Positions 22,425 through 34,439 of a stretch of DNA of 64,000 bases are shown piece after piece. The notes under the pieces were generated by a model. It did not search any database, was not told the DNA's origin, and saw only the letters and a program-made list of their open reading frames with translations. Position numbers and translations under genes: made by a program. Location of the stretch: NCBI GenBank assembly GCA_963682025.1, contig OY821521.1:52866261-52930260 (forward strand). The letters are read 5' to 3'. The stretch comes from Cordilura impudica. Its lineage: Eukaryota > Arthropoda > Insecta > Diptera > Scathophagidae. The stretch's first letter is position 1. Each line of letters opens with the position of its first letter.

Positions 22425-25400
22425 TACGTTTTTAAGAAACTATACTTTTTATTGAAAAATTATTTTTTTCAGAAAAGGTAATTTTTTAGTAATGGTATTT
22501 TTTGAAGAGGTACATTTAAGTTATGGTACTTTTAGAAGAAATGGTACTTTTTATGAAAAGGTACTTTTTATGAAAAGGTACTTTTTATGAAAAGGTACTT
22601 TTTATGAAAAGGTACTTTTTTTGAAAAGGTACTTTTTATGAAAAGGTACTTTTTATGAAAAGGTACTTTTTATTAAAATGTACTTTTAGAAGAAAAGGTA
22701 CTTTTTATGAAAAGGCACTTTTTATGAAAATCTTTTTTTACAAAATGTGTTGTTTTTTTTAGAGATAATGTACTTATTTTAAGAAAAGGTGCTTTTAAAG
22801 AAACTATTATTTTTTGTAGAAAATTAACTTTTTGATGTAAATGTGCGTTTTAAGAATATGTACCTTGTTTTAAGGCAAGTTAAGGGAAGGTGTTTCTCCA
22901 AAGAAAAAATATTTTTTGTAATTTAATGTTATTTTTTACGAAAAGGTACTTTTTCGAAAAAATACTTTTTTCAGAAAGTCTAAAAAAAAGGAAATTTGTG
23001 TGTAAAATTTTAAATGCTCATGAAGTGTTAATCAGCTTTGAGCGTAACTGTACTAGCAATAATTAGGTTAAAGCTTTATGTGTTGGCTTAATTATATCAA
23101 ATCAATAAAGTAATGGTCATGTTCTTGATTTTAATGGAGTGAAATTATATCATCATCACAAATTTTTTTTTTGTAAAAACCCCCCAAAAAATACACAAAC
23201 TGTGTGATTTCAAAAGCTATTAATTAAAGTCATAATCTTTCACAAAAAAAAAAATATCCAAAAACTTCCTCTACGTTTTTAAGAAATTATACTTTTTTTA
23301 GAAAAATTATTTTTTTCAGAAAAGGTACTTTTAAGTTATGGTACTCTAAAGGTACTTTTTATGAAAAGGTACTTTTTATGAAAATGTACTTTTAGAAGAA
23401 AAGGTACTTTTTATGAAAATGTTCTTTTAGAAGAAAAGGTACTTTTTATGAAAAGGTACTTTTGATGAAAATGTACTTTTTTAAGAAAATGTGTTGTTTT
23501 TTTTTAGAGAAAATGTACTTATTTTAGAAAATGTGTTTTCAAGCATAATTGAAGTTTTTTTTTTAATTATGCTTTTTTAAGAAAAGACACATTTTTAAGA
23601 AAAGGTACTTTTTTACGAAAGTACATGTTTACGAAAATGTACTTTTCTAAGAAAACGTACTTTTAAATAGACTATTATTTTTTGTAGAAAATTAACTTTT
23701 TGATGTATATGTGCTTTTTTAAGAATATGTACTCCTTTTTAAAGCAAGTAGCGTTTTTAAAGGGAAGGTGTTGTTCTAAGGAAAGTCTATTTTTTTAATG
23801 TAATTTTTTACGAAAAGGTACTTTTCGAATAGATACTTTTTTCAGAAAATTTATATAAAAAAAAAGGAAATTTGTGTGTGAAATTTTAAATGTTCATGAA
23901 GTGTTAATCAGCTTTGAGCGTAACTGTACTAGCAATAATTAGGTTAAAGCTTTATGTGTTGTCTTAATTATATCAAATCAATAAAATCATGGTCATGTTC
24001 TTGATTTTAATGGAGTGAAATTATATCATCATCACAAATTTTTTTTTTGTAAAAACCCCCCAAAAAATACACAAACTGTGTGATTTCAAAAGCTATTAAT
24101 TAAAGTCATAATCTTTCACAAAAAAAAAAATATCCAAAAACTTCCTCTACGTTTTTAAGAAATTATACTTTTTTTAGAAAAATTATTTTTTTCAGAAAAG
24201 GTACTTTTAAGTTATGGTACTCTAAAGGTACTTTTTATGAAAAGGTACTTTTTATGAAAATGTACTTTTAGAAGAAAAGGTACTTTTTATGAAAATGTTC
24301 TTTTAGAAGAAAAGGTACTTTTTATGAAAAGGTACTTTTGATGAAAATGTACTTTTTTAAGAAAATGTGTTGTTTTTTTTTTAGAGAAAATGTACTTATT
24401 TTAGAAAATGTGTTTTCAAGCATAATTGAAGTTTTTTTTTTAATTATGCTTTTTTAAGAAAAGACACATTTTTAAGAAAAGGTACTTTTTTACGAAAGTA
24501 CATGTTTACGAAAATGTACTTTTCTAAGAAAACGTACTTTTAAATAGACTATTATTTTTTGTAGAAAATTAACTTTTTGATGTATATGTGCTTTTTTAAG
24601 AATATGTACTCCTTTTTAAAGCAAGTAGCGTTTTTAAAGGGAAGGTGTTGTTCTAAGGAAAGTCTATTTTTTTAATGTAATTTTTTACGAAAAGGTACTT
24701 TTCGAATAGATACTTTTTTCAGAAAATTTATATAAAAAAAAAGGAAATTTGTGTGTGAAATTTTAAATGTTCATGAAGTGTTAATCAGCTTTGAGCGTAA
24801 CTGTACTAGCAATAATTAGGTTAAAGCTTTATGTGTTGTCTTAATTATATCAAATCAATAAAATCATGGTCATGTTCTTGATTTTAATGGAGTGAAATTA
24901 TATCATCATCACAAATTTTTTTTTTGTAAAAACCCCCCAAAAAATACACAAACTGTGTGATTTCAAAAGCTATTAATTAAAGTCATAATCTTTCACAAAA
25001 AAAAAATATCCAAAAACTTCCTCTACGTTTTTAAGAAATTATACTTTTTTTAGAAAAATTATTTTTTTCAGAAAAGGTACTTTTAAGTTATGGTACTCTA
25101 AAGGTACTTTTTATGAAAAGGTACTTTTTATGAAAATGTACTTTTAGAAGAAAAGGTACTTTTTATGAAAATGTTCTTTTAGAAGAAAAGGTACTTTTTA
25201 TGAAAAGGTACTTTTGATGAAAATGTACTTTTTTAAGAAAATGTGTTGTTTTTTTTTAGAGAAAATGTACTTATTTTAGAAAATGTGTTTTCAAGCATAA
25301 TTGAAGTTTTTTTTTTAATTATGCTTTTTTAAGAAAAGACACATTTTTAAGAAAAGGTACTTTTTTACGAAAGTACATGTTTACGAAAATGTACTTTTCT

Positions 25401-26795
25401 AAGAAAACGTACTTTTAAATAGACTATTATTTTTTGTAGAACATTAACTTTTTGATGTATATGTGCTTTTTTAAGAATATGTACTCCTTTTTAAAGCAAG
25501 TAGCGTTTTTAAAGGGAAGGTGTTGTTCTAAGGAAAGTCTATTTTTTTAATGTAATTTTTTACGAAAAGGTACTTTTCGAATAGATACTTTTTTCAGAAA
25601 ATTTATATAAAAAAAAAGGAAATTTGTGTGTGAAATTTTAAATGTTCATGAAGTGTTAATCAGCTTTGAGCGTAACTGTACTAGCAATAATTAGGTTAAA
25701 GCTTTATGTGTTGTCTTAATTATATCAAATCAATAAAATCATGGTCATGTTCTTGATTTTAATGGAGTGAAATTATATCATCATCACAAATTTTTTTTTG
25801 TAAAAACCTCCCAAAAAATACACAAACTGTGTGATTTCAAAAGCTATTAATTAAAGTAATAATCTTTCACAAAAAAAAAAATATCCAAAAACTTCCTCTA
25901 CGTTTTTAAGAAATTATACTTTTTTTAGAAAAATAATTTTTTTCAGAAAAGGTAATTTTTTAGTAATGGTATTTTTTGAAGAAAAGGTACTTTTAAGTTA
26001 TGGTACTTTAAAGGTACTTTTTATGAAAAGGTACTTTTTATGAGAATGTACTTTTAGACGAAAAGGTACTTTTTATGAAAAGGTACTTTTAGAAGAAAAG
26101 GTACTTTTGATGAAAATGTACTTTTTTACGGAAATGTGTTTTTTTTTAGAGAAAATGTACTTATTTTAGAAAATGTGTTTTCAAGCATAATTGAAGTTTT
26201 TTTTTAATTATGCTTTTTTAAGAAAAGACACATTTTTAAGAAAAGGTACTTTTTTACGAAAGTACATGTTTACGAAAATGTACTTTTCTAAGAAAACGTA
26301 CTTTTAAATAGACTATTATTTTTTGTAGAAAATTAACTTTTTGATGTGTATGTGCTTTTTTAAGAATATGTACCATTTTTGAAAGCAAGTAGCTTTTTCA
26401 AGGGAAGGTGTTGTTGTAAGGAAAGTCTATTTTTTTAATGTAATTTTTTACGAAAAGGTACTTTTCGAATAGATACTTTTTTCAGAAAATTTATAAAAAA
26501 AAAAGGAAATTAGTGTGTGATATTTTAAATGCTCATGAACTGTTAATCAGCTTTGAGCATAACTGTATAAGCAATAATTATGTTAAAGTTTCATGTGTTG
26601 GCCTAATTATATCAAATCAATAAAATCATGGTCATGTTCTTGATTTTAATGGACTGAAATTATATCATCATCAAACATTTCTTTTGTAAAAAACCCCCAA
26701 AAATACACAAACTGTGTGATTTCAAAAGCTATTAATTAAAGTAATAATCTTTCACAAAAAAAAAAAAAAATATTCAAAAACTTCCTCTAATGGCC
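22425..26795 (+). repeat. ~876-bp higher-order tandem repeat built on 18-bp monomers
   Basis: Five successive units, tracked by the non-minisatellite landmark GCTTTGAGCGTAACTGTAC at 23035, 23911, 24788, 25663 and (as GCTTTGAGCATAACTGTAT) 26549: spacings of 876, 877, 875 and 886. Each unit has a block of GAAAAGGTACTTTTTAT monomers and a ~280-bp unique segment including CCCCAAAAAATACACAAACTG. The middle units are nearly identical. The first and last are more diverged, the usual edge effect of unequal exchange. Confidence 0.9.
22540..22690 (+). repeat. homogeneous 18-bp run inside first higher-order unit
   Basis: About eight almost perfect copies of GAAAAGGTACTTTTTAT in head-to-tail order; absent at this length from later units. 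Confidence 0.8.
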
Positions 26796-27606
26796 CTTGT
26801 AAAAAATAAACACCAGAAACGAAAAATTTTTTTTTTTCTGTACTAAAAAAACGCTACTAGAGGAGGCCTCTTTCAATTCGGATGCTCATAAGCGAACGTA
26901 ATTCTTTCTTTTTCCAGGAAATTTAACAAATAAAAACTAAATTGTATTAAAAAAAGAAACCCCCAAAAATGTCTAAGAGGTATTCGCAGAATTTGGCCAG
27001 TTGTAACGCACAATAATACGAGTAATATAATAATAAAAGCCAAAAGTGATGATGATAAGCAGTTTTTCGTTTGCTTTGTCTTGCTGTGAGTGGGTTCATT
27101 GTATTATGTCACAGCTTATGTAGCATAAAGTTGCGTTTTAATTGACCGAAAAAATGGTTGAACGTGTTTAGACTTTAGTTTTAATGATGATGATGACGAC
27201 GATGATAACGATGATGACGATGATGATGGAAAACATACGCAGTGTGTTTTTTTTTTGTGTGGATGTTTTCATAATGCTACTGGTAGTGAAGAGCGCTTTT
27301 GTTTTGTGGGCCTGCTGTAATTTGCTAAAGTGTTTTGTGAAAATTTGCCTATTAAAAGTTTTTCTAAAGAAAATTAAGCAAAATGTTTAACATTAAAATT
27401 TTATTTTTATTTGAATTTTTTAGTTGTTGTGTATTTTCCATTTAGAGACACACAGAAACTTGTAGTTCGATTGGTATAGTGTTTATGGAGCGCTTACGGT
27501 TTTAACATATCTTGTTTTCATATGAACGCACTGTACCCGTCACCTCATACCAACTTAAGTACGTTAACTTTTCGGAACTTACTATTTTAAGAATTAAGAC
27601 ATAAAC
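26796..27606. other. spacer with GAT/GAC microsatellite
   Basis: Unlike its surroundings this stretch has no array or family A sequence. A (GATGAY)n trinucleotide microsatellite lies at 27184-27229. A frame starting within it (27184-27390) is not convincing. It could be non-repetitive host DNA. Confidence 0.35.
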
Positions 27607-27931
27607 AAGTAAGAAAGCTAAAGTCGGTCTAAGCCGACTATGCGTTAAAAAATTGGTCTTAGGGCCAACTAATTGGGTATAGAAAATAAGCATAAATAAA
27701 ATTTGTGTGGAATTTTTATTAATTTTTTTGCCTATAGATCTGAAAAAGTTTATATCCTATGCTATATCTATATGGGATCTGGGTCGAAAAATGGACCGAA
27801 CCTGACAATATTTCGTTAAGTCACTTATTTTTTGCAAACACATATACAAACTAATTGTGAGAAAAATCCCAACAATATTTTTGTTTGTTAGTAAAGATCG
27901 GGAAGCAACTCTATATGGGGGCTATGACTAA

Positions 27932-28320
27932 TGCCGTTTTCTTTTCGGACAAAAAATGTCGCACTTTATTTGCAATTTTTTCGAAAGTACATATTATAAA
28001 TTAAGAGCAACTTTATCTTATACATCAATCGAAAGGTCTCAAAGAGTTGTGTTCATAAAATGCAAAAAATTTGATTATTTTCCTCTTCGAAGTCATAGGG
28101 TGAAGATATAAAAAAAGGGCAACAATGGGGAAATATACTCACACTATGACCTGAATAAAGTTAACGTCTGCAATTTTTTGCAATTTACGGGGCTTGCCTT
28201 TGAGACCTTTCGGTTGATGTATAAGATAAGGTAGCTCTTAATTCAGAATATATAAAAAAAATACCTTTCGAAAAAAGTGCAAATAAAGTGCGACATTTTT
28301 GGTCAGAAAAGAAAACAGCC
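27932..28320. mobile_element. Harbinger-like MITE, 389 bp
   Basis: Terminal inverted repeats TGCCGTTTTCTTTTC and GGCTGTTTTCTTTTC (revcomp of the right end). Longer inverted similarity extends inward to about 110 bp per side, with blocks TGTCGCACTTTATTTGCA and ACCTTTCGGTTGATGTATAAG type. Flanked by TAA on both sides (27929-27931 and 28321-28323), the TWA target typical of PIF/Harbinger. The uninterrupted family A consensus at this point reads GACTAAGAAT, as expected. Confidence 0.7.
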
Positions 28321-28726
28321 TAAGAATAGTCATACAATATTTGTTTTTGAACTACTGGATGCAATAAATACCAACAAACCGAATTTGGCCAAGACTTTAT
28401 CGCAAATTGAGTCGATCGCATAAGTGTCATTTGTAAGGGTCCAGTTCCGGACATGCACCGATTTTTACCATTTTGCAAAAGTATTAGTCCTATGATCAAT
28501 GAAAGCTTACATATAAAATTTCGTCAAAATATGTTCATATTTGCGAACTGTAGTTGGATTACAAAGTTTACATGGACACACAGACGGAAGGACAGACGGA
28601 CGTACGGACGGACATCGCTAAATCGACTCAGAAAGTGATTCGTAATCATCGGTATAATAAAAGAAGGGTTTAAGTCAAATATTTTTGGTAGTTAAAAATA
28701 TCAACACAAACTCATTGTTGTCCCCT

Positions 28727-29745
28727 TAGGGTGGCCCCTTAACAAAAAAAAGTGTTCAAACTGTCGGTCTCACCCCCTAGAAATATGCGAATAGCAAAAA
28801 AACTGAGAAATACAAAGTTTTGGGCCAATCAAAAAACGTTTAGCCGTGGCGCAAAGCGATTGAAAATTTCAAGTGTATTTATATGGGGAAAATATGACTT
28901 TTTTTCATGAAATTTGATGCCATTTTTTTCAACTCTGAGAAATTGATTAAAGCCATCATTCTTTTTTGGTCTCTATACTTATATGTACACAGATATGAAG
29001 TATTGTTTTATTACCACGTTGTTAACATATTGCGCATTGAGACCGAAAATTGGAATTTTTTTTGATAAAATTTTTAAAACTCCTTTTTCAAGTTTGAAAA
29101 AATTTTCTTAAACAAAATTTAAAGAAATGAATCTATCACTACAAGGTTTTATTAAATGCATATTGTTAATTAACTGTGTGAATTTTTAAGTAAATCCCTC
29201 TACGAGAATTTTTTTGACAAGCATTTTATTTTTGCGGATTTCGAGAAAAATTGGATTTTTGTGAAATATTCTGTAAATGTATTCTTTCTAAATACTTTGT
29301 ATCAAAAATTCATCACTTTTCTACTTCTAAATGTTATATTTTATCTTAATAGCCTAGGGTTTCGGAAAAAAATAATATGACTCCATTAACCCTTTTGGAA
29401 TTGGGGTCACATATGACCCCAAGCTAATAAAAGACAATTTATTCAAAAAATTCAAATATTTTGTAACTGCTGTCCAAGTTTTAGATGCGACGCTTAAAAT
29501 ATAATAACCAAATGTGTAGAAGTTTCTTTCTAAAAATTTGGGATAAATCGGAGAACGCTAACCCATTATTTGCCAAGGCCAGCTTTGGATTTTAAGATAT
29601 TTTTAAATAGAATTGACCGAAAACGAGTTTTTCTATTAAATTCGATGAAACCACTATTTAGATCAAAATTATCCATTGTGATATATCTCTGGTGCAATTG
29701 TCTGCTTATTGCTCGCGAATATAAATTAAAACAACTTTTAACCAA
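28727..29745 (+). repeat. left inverted-repeat arm of family E
   Basis: Mirrors 30310-31524. Identity looks high near the tip and lower inward. Confidence 0.75.
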
Positions 29746-29865
29746 TTTTGTAAAAAATATCTAATAAAACCCACAAATACGAAAATTTCAAAATTATTAT
29801 AAAATGTTTATTTGTTTGAATTACATTTATTAAATTTTGGTATTTTTATTTGCAGAATTTCAATA

Positions 29866-30257
29866 TTATTTAATTAATTTTTCTTTTATGCAGCCTGAAT
29901 ACTTACGTCTATAATCGTACACAACTTGTAAAACAAATTGTTTTTGCTCTTCATCTTTTGTGAAAAGTGAATTATATTCCTCCATCAGCTTAACACCCCT
30001 TTCTGCTGTGTCATTGACTACTTTCAAGAGACCAATAATTTCTTTTGCTTTGGTAAAATCAGTAATTTGATGCAATTTGTAGAGTTGGATTTTAAAAATT
30101 CTTGGTCTATTGAGAATCTCTTAAAAAAAAGTATTGTTTCCGCGGAAACGAACTGTTCAATACCATTACCTATAATGGTTGACATTTTTTGATTTTTTAT
30201 AATCGGTCGCTTTATATTTTCTTTAATGTCACCTACATCTTTTAAAGCTTCTACCAT
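29866..30257 (-). pseudogene. transposase-like C-terminal fragment inside family E
   Basis: Two minus-strand frames form one broken product. The first (30257-30070) ends with ETILFFKRFSIDQEFLKSN. After a frameshift near 30070 the second (30075-29866) reads KEIIGLLKVVNDTAERGVKL, then MEEYNSLFTKDEEQKQFVLQ and a basic RRKYSG tail to a stop at 29866. I recall the pattern 'LkvVNDtAERGVkLi.eyn..LTkdEeqkQflLQvV..yRk.yp' as the C-terminal end of a family of uncharacterised arthropod proteins that look transposon-derived. That recollection needs a search. Upstream catalytic regions are missing because the inverted arms have replaced them. A further partner fragment is at 51654-52142. Confidence 0.6.
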
Positions 30258-30309
30258 TTTAGCTTAAGTGGTATGTGGTATTTTAGAATTTTATAACAAA
30301 ATTACTTAA

Positions 30310-31524
30310 AAGTTGTTTTAATATATATTCGCGAGTAATAAGCAGATAATTGCAGCAAATATATATCACAATGGATTATTTTGGTCCCAGTAGCACTGAA
30401 GGGTTAAATAAATAAAAATTAACCGAATTATTTTTCTTAAATTCTAAATAGTGGTTTCATCGAGTTGAGTAGAAAAACTCGTTTTCGGTAATTTTTATTT
30501 AAAAATATCTTCAAATCCAAAGCTGGCCTTTGCCGATTTATCCCAAATTTTTAGAACGAAACTTCTACCCATTTCGTTATTATATTTTAAGCGTCGCATC
30601 TAAAAATTGGACAGCACTTACAAAATATTTGAATTTTTTGAATAAATTGTCTTTTATTAGCTTGGGGTCATATGTGACCCCAATTCCAAAAGGGTTAATG
30701 GAGTCATATTATTTTTTTCCGAAACCCTAGGCTATTAAGATAAAACATAACATTTAAAAGTAGAAAAGTGATGAATTTTTGATACAAAGTATTTAGAAAG
30801 AATACATTTACAGAATATTTCACAAAAATCCAATTTTTCTCGAAATCCGCAAAAATAAAATGCTTGTCAAAAAAATTCTGGTAGAGGGATTTACTTAAAA
30901 ATTCACACAGTTAATCTCCAACATGTATTTAATACAACCTTTAAGCGATAGATTCATTTTTTTAAATTTTGTTTAAGAAAATTTTTTCAAACTTGAAAAA
31001 GGAGTTTTAAAAATTTTATCAAAAAAATTTCCAATTTTCGGTCTCAATGCCCAATAGGTTAACAACGTGTTAATAAAACGATACTTCATATCTGAGTACT
31101 TATAAGTATAGAGACCAAAAAAGAATTATGGCTTTAATCAATATCTCAGAGTTGAAAAAAATGCCATCAAATTTCATGACCTAGTTTTTTTTTTTGGCAC
31201 AAAAGTGTTCTGGGGCATTTCTTGGTGAGGTTCGAAGTTTTATAGGCTTTTGAAAGGATAATTTAATACTGATCCCGAATTATATAACAACTTGTCGGAA
31301 AAATTAAACTGTAGACCGAAATTTTCGTAAAGTCTGAAAAAAGCCATATTTTCCCCATATAAACACACTTGAAATTTTCAATCGCTTTGCGCCACGACTA
31401 AACGTTTTTTGATTGGCCCAAAACTTTGTATTTCTCAGTTTTTTTGCTATTCGCATATTTCTAGGGGGTGAGACCGACAGTTTGAACACTTTTTTTTCCC
31501 TCCATATAACGAAGGGCCACCCTA
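30310..31524 (-). repeat. right inverted-repeat arm of family E
   Basis: Reverse complement of the left arm, with an additional ~130-bp segment (31190-31320) lost from the left arm but partly retained in the related copy at 52963. Confidence 0.75.
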
Positions 31525-31595
31525 TTGTCCCCTAGTGTATCCACTAGTAGTATACGATATGTATACCTTGAGGCTCGATTTAATAGTGCCGTTTC

Positions 31596-31914
31596 TAAAA
31601 AAAACTATGTGAGTCCGATGACAGGGGACATGTGTAAACATCTATTTACACATCAATTGAAATCAAACAGTAAGCGCCATCTATGTATAGCAAGCAACTG
31701 CTATGGTTGTCATACTTGATGGTTGCAGTTGTTGGGTATACATTCACGGCGCTTTTTGTTGGTTGTTGAATCAGCTAATTAAATTTAAATCATAATCTTT
31801 GCATAAATACGCTTACATATATCTCACAGCGATTTTCCCTTACGCTGTTTTTGTGATTGTATTGTGAAATAGATTTTTACCCCCCTGAGCGCATAGATGT
31901 TTACACATCAAAAA
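31596..31914 (+). mobile_element. compact K element, 319 bp
   Basis: Left end AAAAAACTATGTGAGTCCGATG and GTGTAAACATCTA; right end ACCCCCCTGAGCGCATAGATG plus TTTACACATCAAAA. These are the two ends seen on the large K elements, here only ~250 bp apart with no heptamer array. The core is itself a hairpin: AAGCGCCATCTATGTATAGC and CAACTGC face GCAGTTG and TATACATTCACGGCGCTT. Confidence 0.6.
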
Positions 31915-32057
31915 CCGTATATCAGCAAAGTGAGCGAAATGAAACCCATATTGTAAAACGCAGCAAATTTAATTTTTGGATTTCTATAATCTGATGATTT
32001 TGATAGAGGAAAGCAAATTTAATATTTATTGTATAGATGGCAGATGCAGTGTATGGA
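31915..32057. other. short spacer
   Basis: Nothing recognised. Confidence 0.3.
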
Positions 32058-32310
32058 GAGTGGCCGTTTAGACCTACTATACCATACCGAATACCATGAC
32101 TATCCGAAAATGGTCTGAGATCCAACTTTGCTCAGGTCATAATTGGTTATACAAAATAAGATTAAACCAGCATTATTGCTAATTTGCGCCAAATTAAACA
32201 AATAAGAGTGTTAAATTCGACTGTGCCGAATCTTTGATAGCCTCCACCTCGGTTTGAGTATTGATAATAAATTTAAACAAAATATTTGAAAAAGTAAACA
32301 ATTTATTAAA
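32058..32310 (+). repeat. family A head fragment followed by family B head
   Basis: GTTTAGACCTACTATACC with CCGAATACCATGACTATCCG is a diverged start of family A. From about 32195 the sequence changes to TTAAATTCGACTGTGCCGAATC and CCTCCACCTCGG, then a segment shared with 5690-5760, taken as family B. Confidence 0.45.
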
Positions 32311-33593
32311 CAGATAGTTTTGTTTATTTCAAGAGTTGGTCTATAAAGTTCTCTCACATTAGTAATTCGCGCTACAACGAGGAAAGGTCGTTTTCGTATT
32401 TTCTGTTATTTCGGATAAAAGAAAACACGTTTCGATGTTTGCTTTTTGGTCATCGTGTTTGCTGATCGGCATGTATTTAGGTTATATACCTATTTCGGTT
32501 ATATGACATAACCATTCGTTTAATTTAGTTTAAGTTTTTGTAAATTAAATAGCTCGCCCTAACCTCCATTGCGAAGTTAATGGTTGTGCAGGGTGGCTAT
32601 ACGCGTTAAATCGTGCTAATCATTGCGGCCGTATAGGTTGGACGGAGAAACAAAATATTAACCAAAAAAAGCTCTCTCAAATTCTTTGTTAAAATATTGC
32701 CATATTTGGAAAACAGAGAATACCATTTATTTTTTTACATATTAAAAGGGAGTCTTTGGTAACACAAAATAACACAATGCAATACAAAATCTAACCCAGT
32801 GATGCCAACTTTTGATTTTGAATTAAATTATGTTAATAAAATATATTTTCATTTATTGACTCCAAAATACTACCACCTGGAAATTATTATCGAACTTTAA
32901 TTTTTTGGGTTTTACTTTGCCTACCATGAAGTCAAATTTTGAAGGCATCTTGAACACTGGTTTAAATTAGGGAAGCCCAAAAATTTTTAAGAAAATAATT
33001 TTTTATCTTTATTTTCTGAATAACTTCAAAATTTCATCCAAAAAAATTGTGAAAAATAATATATAAATAACATTCTCATTAAATTACGCTTTATTTATGT
33101 AACAATTTTTATGTTCACAATTCTTAAATATCATTTGAGGTTTTCTAAACCTTTTTGAATTTAAATTAACATTTTCTTATCCTGAAATGCCATTAATGTC
33201 TCCTGAATCGCAATATTTTTTTTTAAATGTAAACATTTTTAAATGTAAACATATTTGGTGTTTTTTGAATTTCAATTTGTGTTTAAACTTTAAAGAATAA
33301 AATTTATATTTTAAAAATTCAATTTATGTCTTCTAAATTTCAAGTTATTATTTCCGACGTTTAAATATGACTTTCTGAAATATAATTAATATTTTCTAAT
33401 TTATAGTTGGAAATCTGAATTCCAGTTTTTAGAATTGATATTTTTTAATTTTAAATTTAAAAGGTGCAATTTTGCATTTATGTGAATAATAATGCTTTAG
33501 TAATTATAAACAATTTTTAAAAATTATATGTAATCGCAATCAGATATTTTGTAGGTAAAGCAGAATAATAGTTTTATATAACTTGTAACGTTG
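32311..33593. other. spacer, no gene recognised
   Basis: 32340-32680 is less AT-rich than the rest and may be non-repetitive; it lacks a sustained open frame. 32700-33590 is strongly AT-rich with no repeat structure I can define. Confidence 0.35.
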
Positions 33594-33661
33594 CAAAACA
33601 CAACGTACATAACTAACACGATATACAAGACACAATATACATGACACGATATACTAACTAA

Positions 33662-33956
33662 AGGCCTAGTTAGCCACACGTTGTTAAAATGTATCTGTAC
33701 CGTAAATGTAACGTTGGCATGTGGTGCAATTATAGAACGTAAAAAACGAACCAGCATGTTGCTGTGTAAAATTAACCAAACTTTATCAGCTGTTCACAAA
33801 TGTCACGTACAAACGTAGCAAAAATCTATTTTCAACAGTTTGGGACGTTCCGGTTACGTGACAGTTGAGTTCAGTAACTGCTCTAAATGCTTTTTCATAT
33901 AACAGAAAAAAACAGCTGACATGTTTGGTTACGGTTACGGGTGGCTAACTAGGGCT
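33662..33956. mobile_element. Harbinger-like MITE, 295 bp
   Basis: Terminal inverted repeats AGGCCTAGTTAGCCAC and AGCCCTAGTTAGCCAC (revcomp of right end), one mismatch in 16. Flanked by TAA at 33659-33661 and 33957-33959. The size, TIR and TWA duplication fit PIF/Harbinger MITEs. Unrelated in sequence to the MITE at 27932. Confidence 0.7.
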
Positions 33957-34439
33957 TAACACGATATAACATAACATACACGACACTAACTACTACGACC
34001 ACCCATACTTAACGTACATGACATCACTATACACATTAACAACACGAACACTGACTGAAGCTATACCAACCAGATTACATGCATATACCATCTTATATTG
34101 ATTCTCATTCAGTCAATATATTAGTTTAGATAAGTAAACAAGGGTGGTATAGGTAAAGTTAGTCAAGTCGAGTTAATGACAAGACTCTGGGTTAAGTCTA
34201 GTTGGTGACAAGACCCTATGCCGGAATAATCTGCCACCACGTAGATATATCCAAGGACATATTTTGTACTGACGATCGGCCTCGGTCGTCATCAATAAAT
34301 TTTACTCCAGCAACTTTTGTTGACTGCTCTCGCTACTCCAGCAACTTCTGTTGACTGCTCTCGCTACTCCAGCAACCTTCGGTTGACTGCTCTCGCTAAT
34401 TCTTCTCTTCTGCTTCCAGGTCGGCGATTGCCATCAACC

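Larger units (their letters stand above)
28727..31524. mobile_element. complete 2.8-kb foldback-type DNA transposon (family E)
   Basis: Ends are TAGGGTGGCC and GGCCACCCTA. A 9-bp direct duplication TTGTCCCCT flanks it at 28718-28726 and 31525-31533. Arms of about 1.0-1.2 kb are inverted repeats, meeting around 29740 and 30310. Easily seen matching blocks include GTGTTCAAACTGTCGGTCTC, CTAGAAATATGCGAATAGC and the mirror motif GGGGTCAYATRTGACCCC (29403-29420 and 30663-30680). The left arm lacks ~130 bp present in the right arm (about 31190-31320). The ~560-bp centre carries a broken transposase-like C terminus. A 9-bp duplication is seen in Foldback/MuDR-type elements, but the family is not identified. 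Confidence 0.8.
27607..31565 (+). mobile_element. DINE-1-like repeat (family A) split by two insertions
   Basis: Begins AACAAGTAAGAAAGCTAAAG, palindrome AGTCGGTCTAAGCCGACT. Its body is interrupted at 27932-28320 by a MITE and at 28727-31524 by a foldback transposon. The short tail resumes at 31525 (TTGTCCCCTAGTGTATCC) and ends at the degenerate GTATACGATATGTATA. Removing both insertions restores a normal family A order, so this copy is older than both. Confidence 0.7.

Noticed and set aside
16215..26795. CRISPR-like alternation of a short repeat and variable sequence
   Set aside because: Monomers are contiguous and degenerate, with no constant-length spacers, and the DNA is eukaryotic in character.
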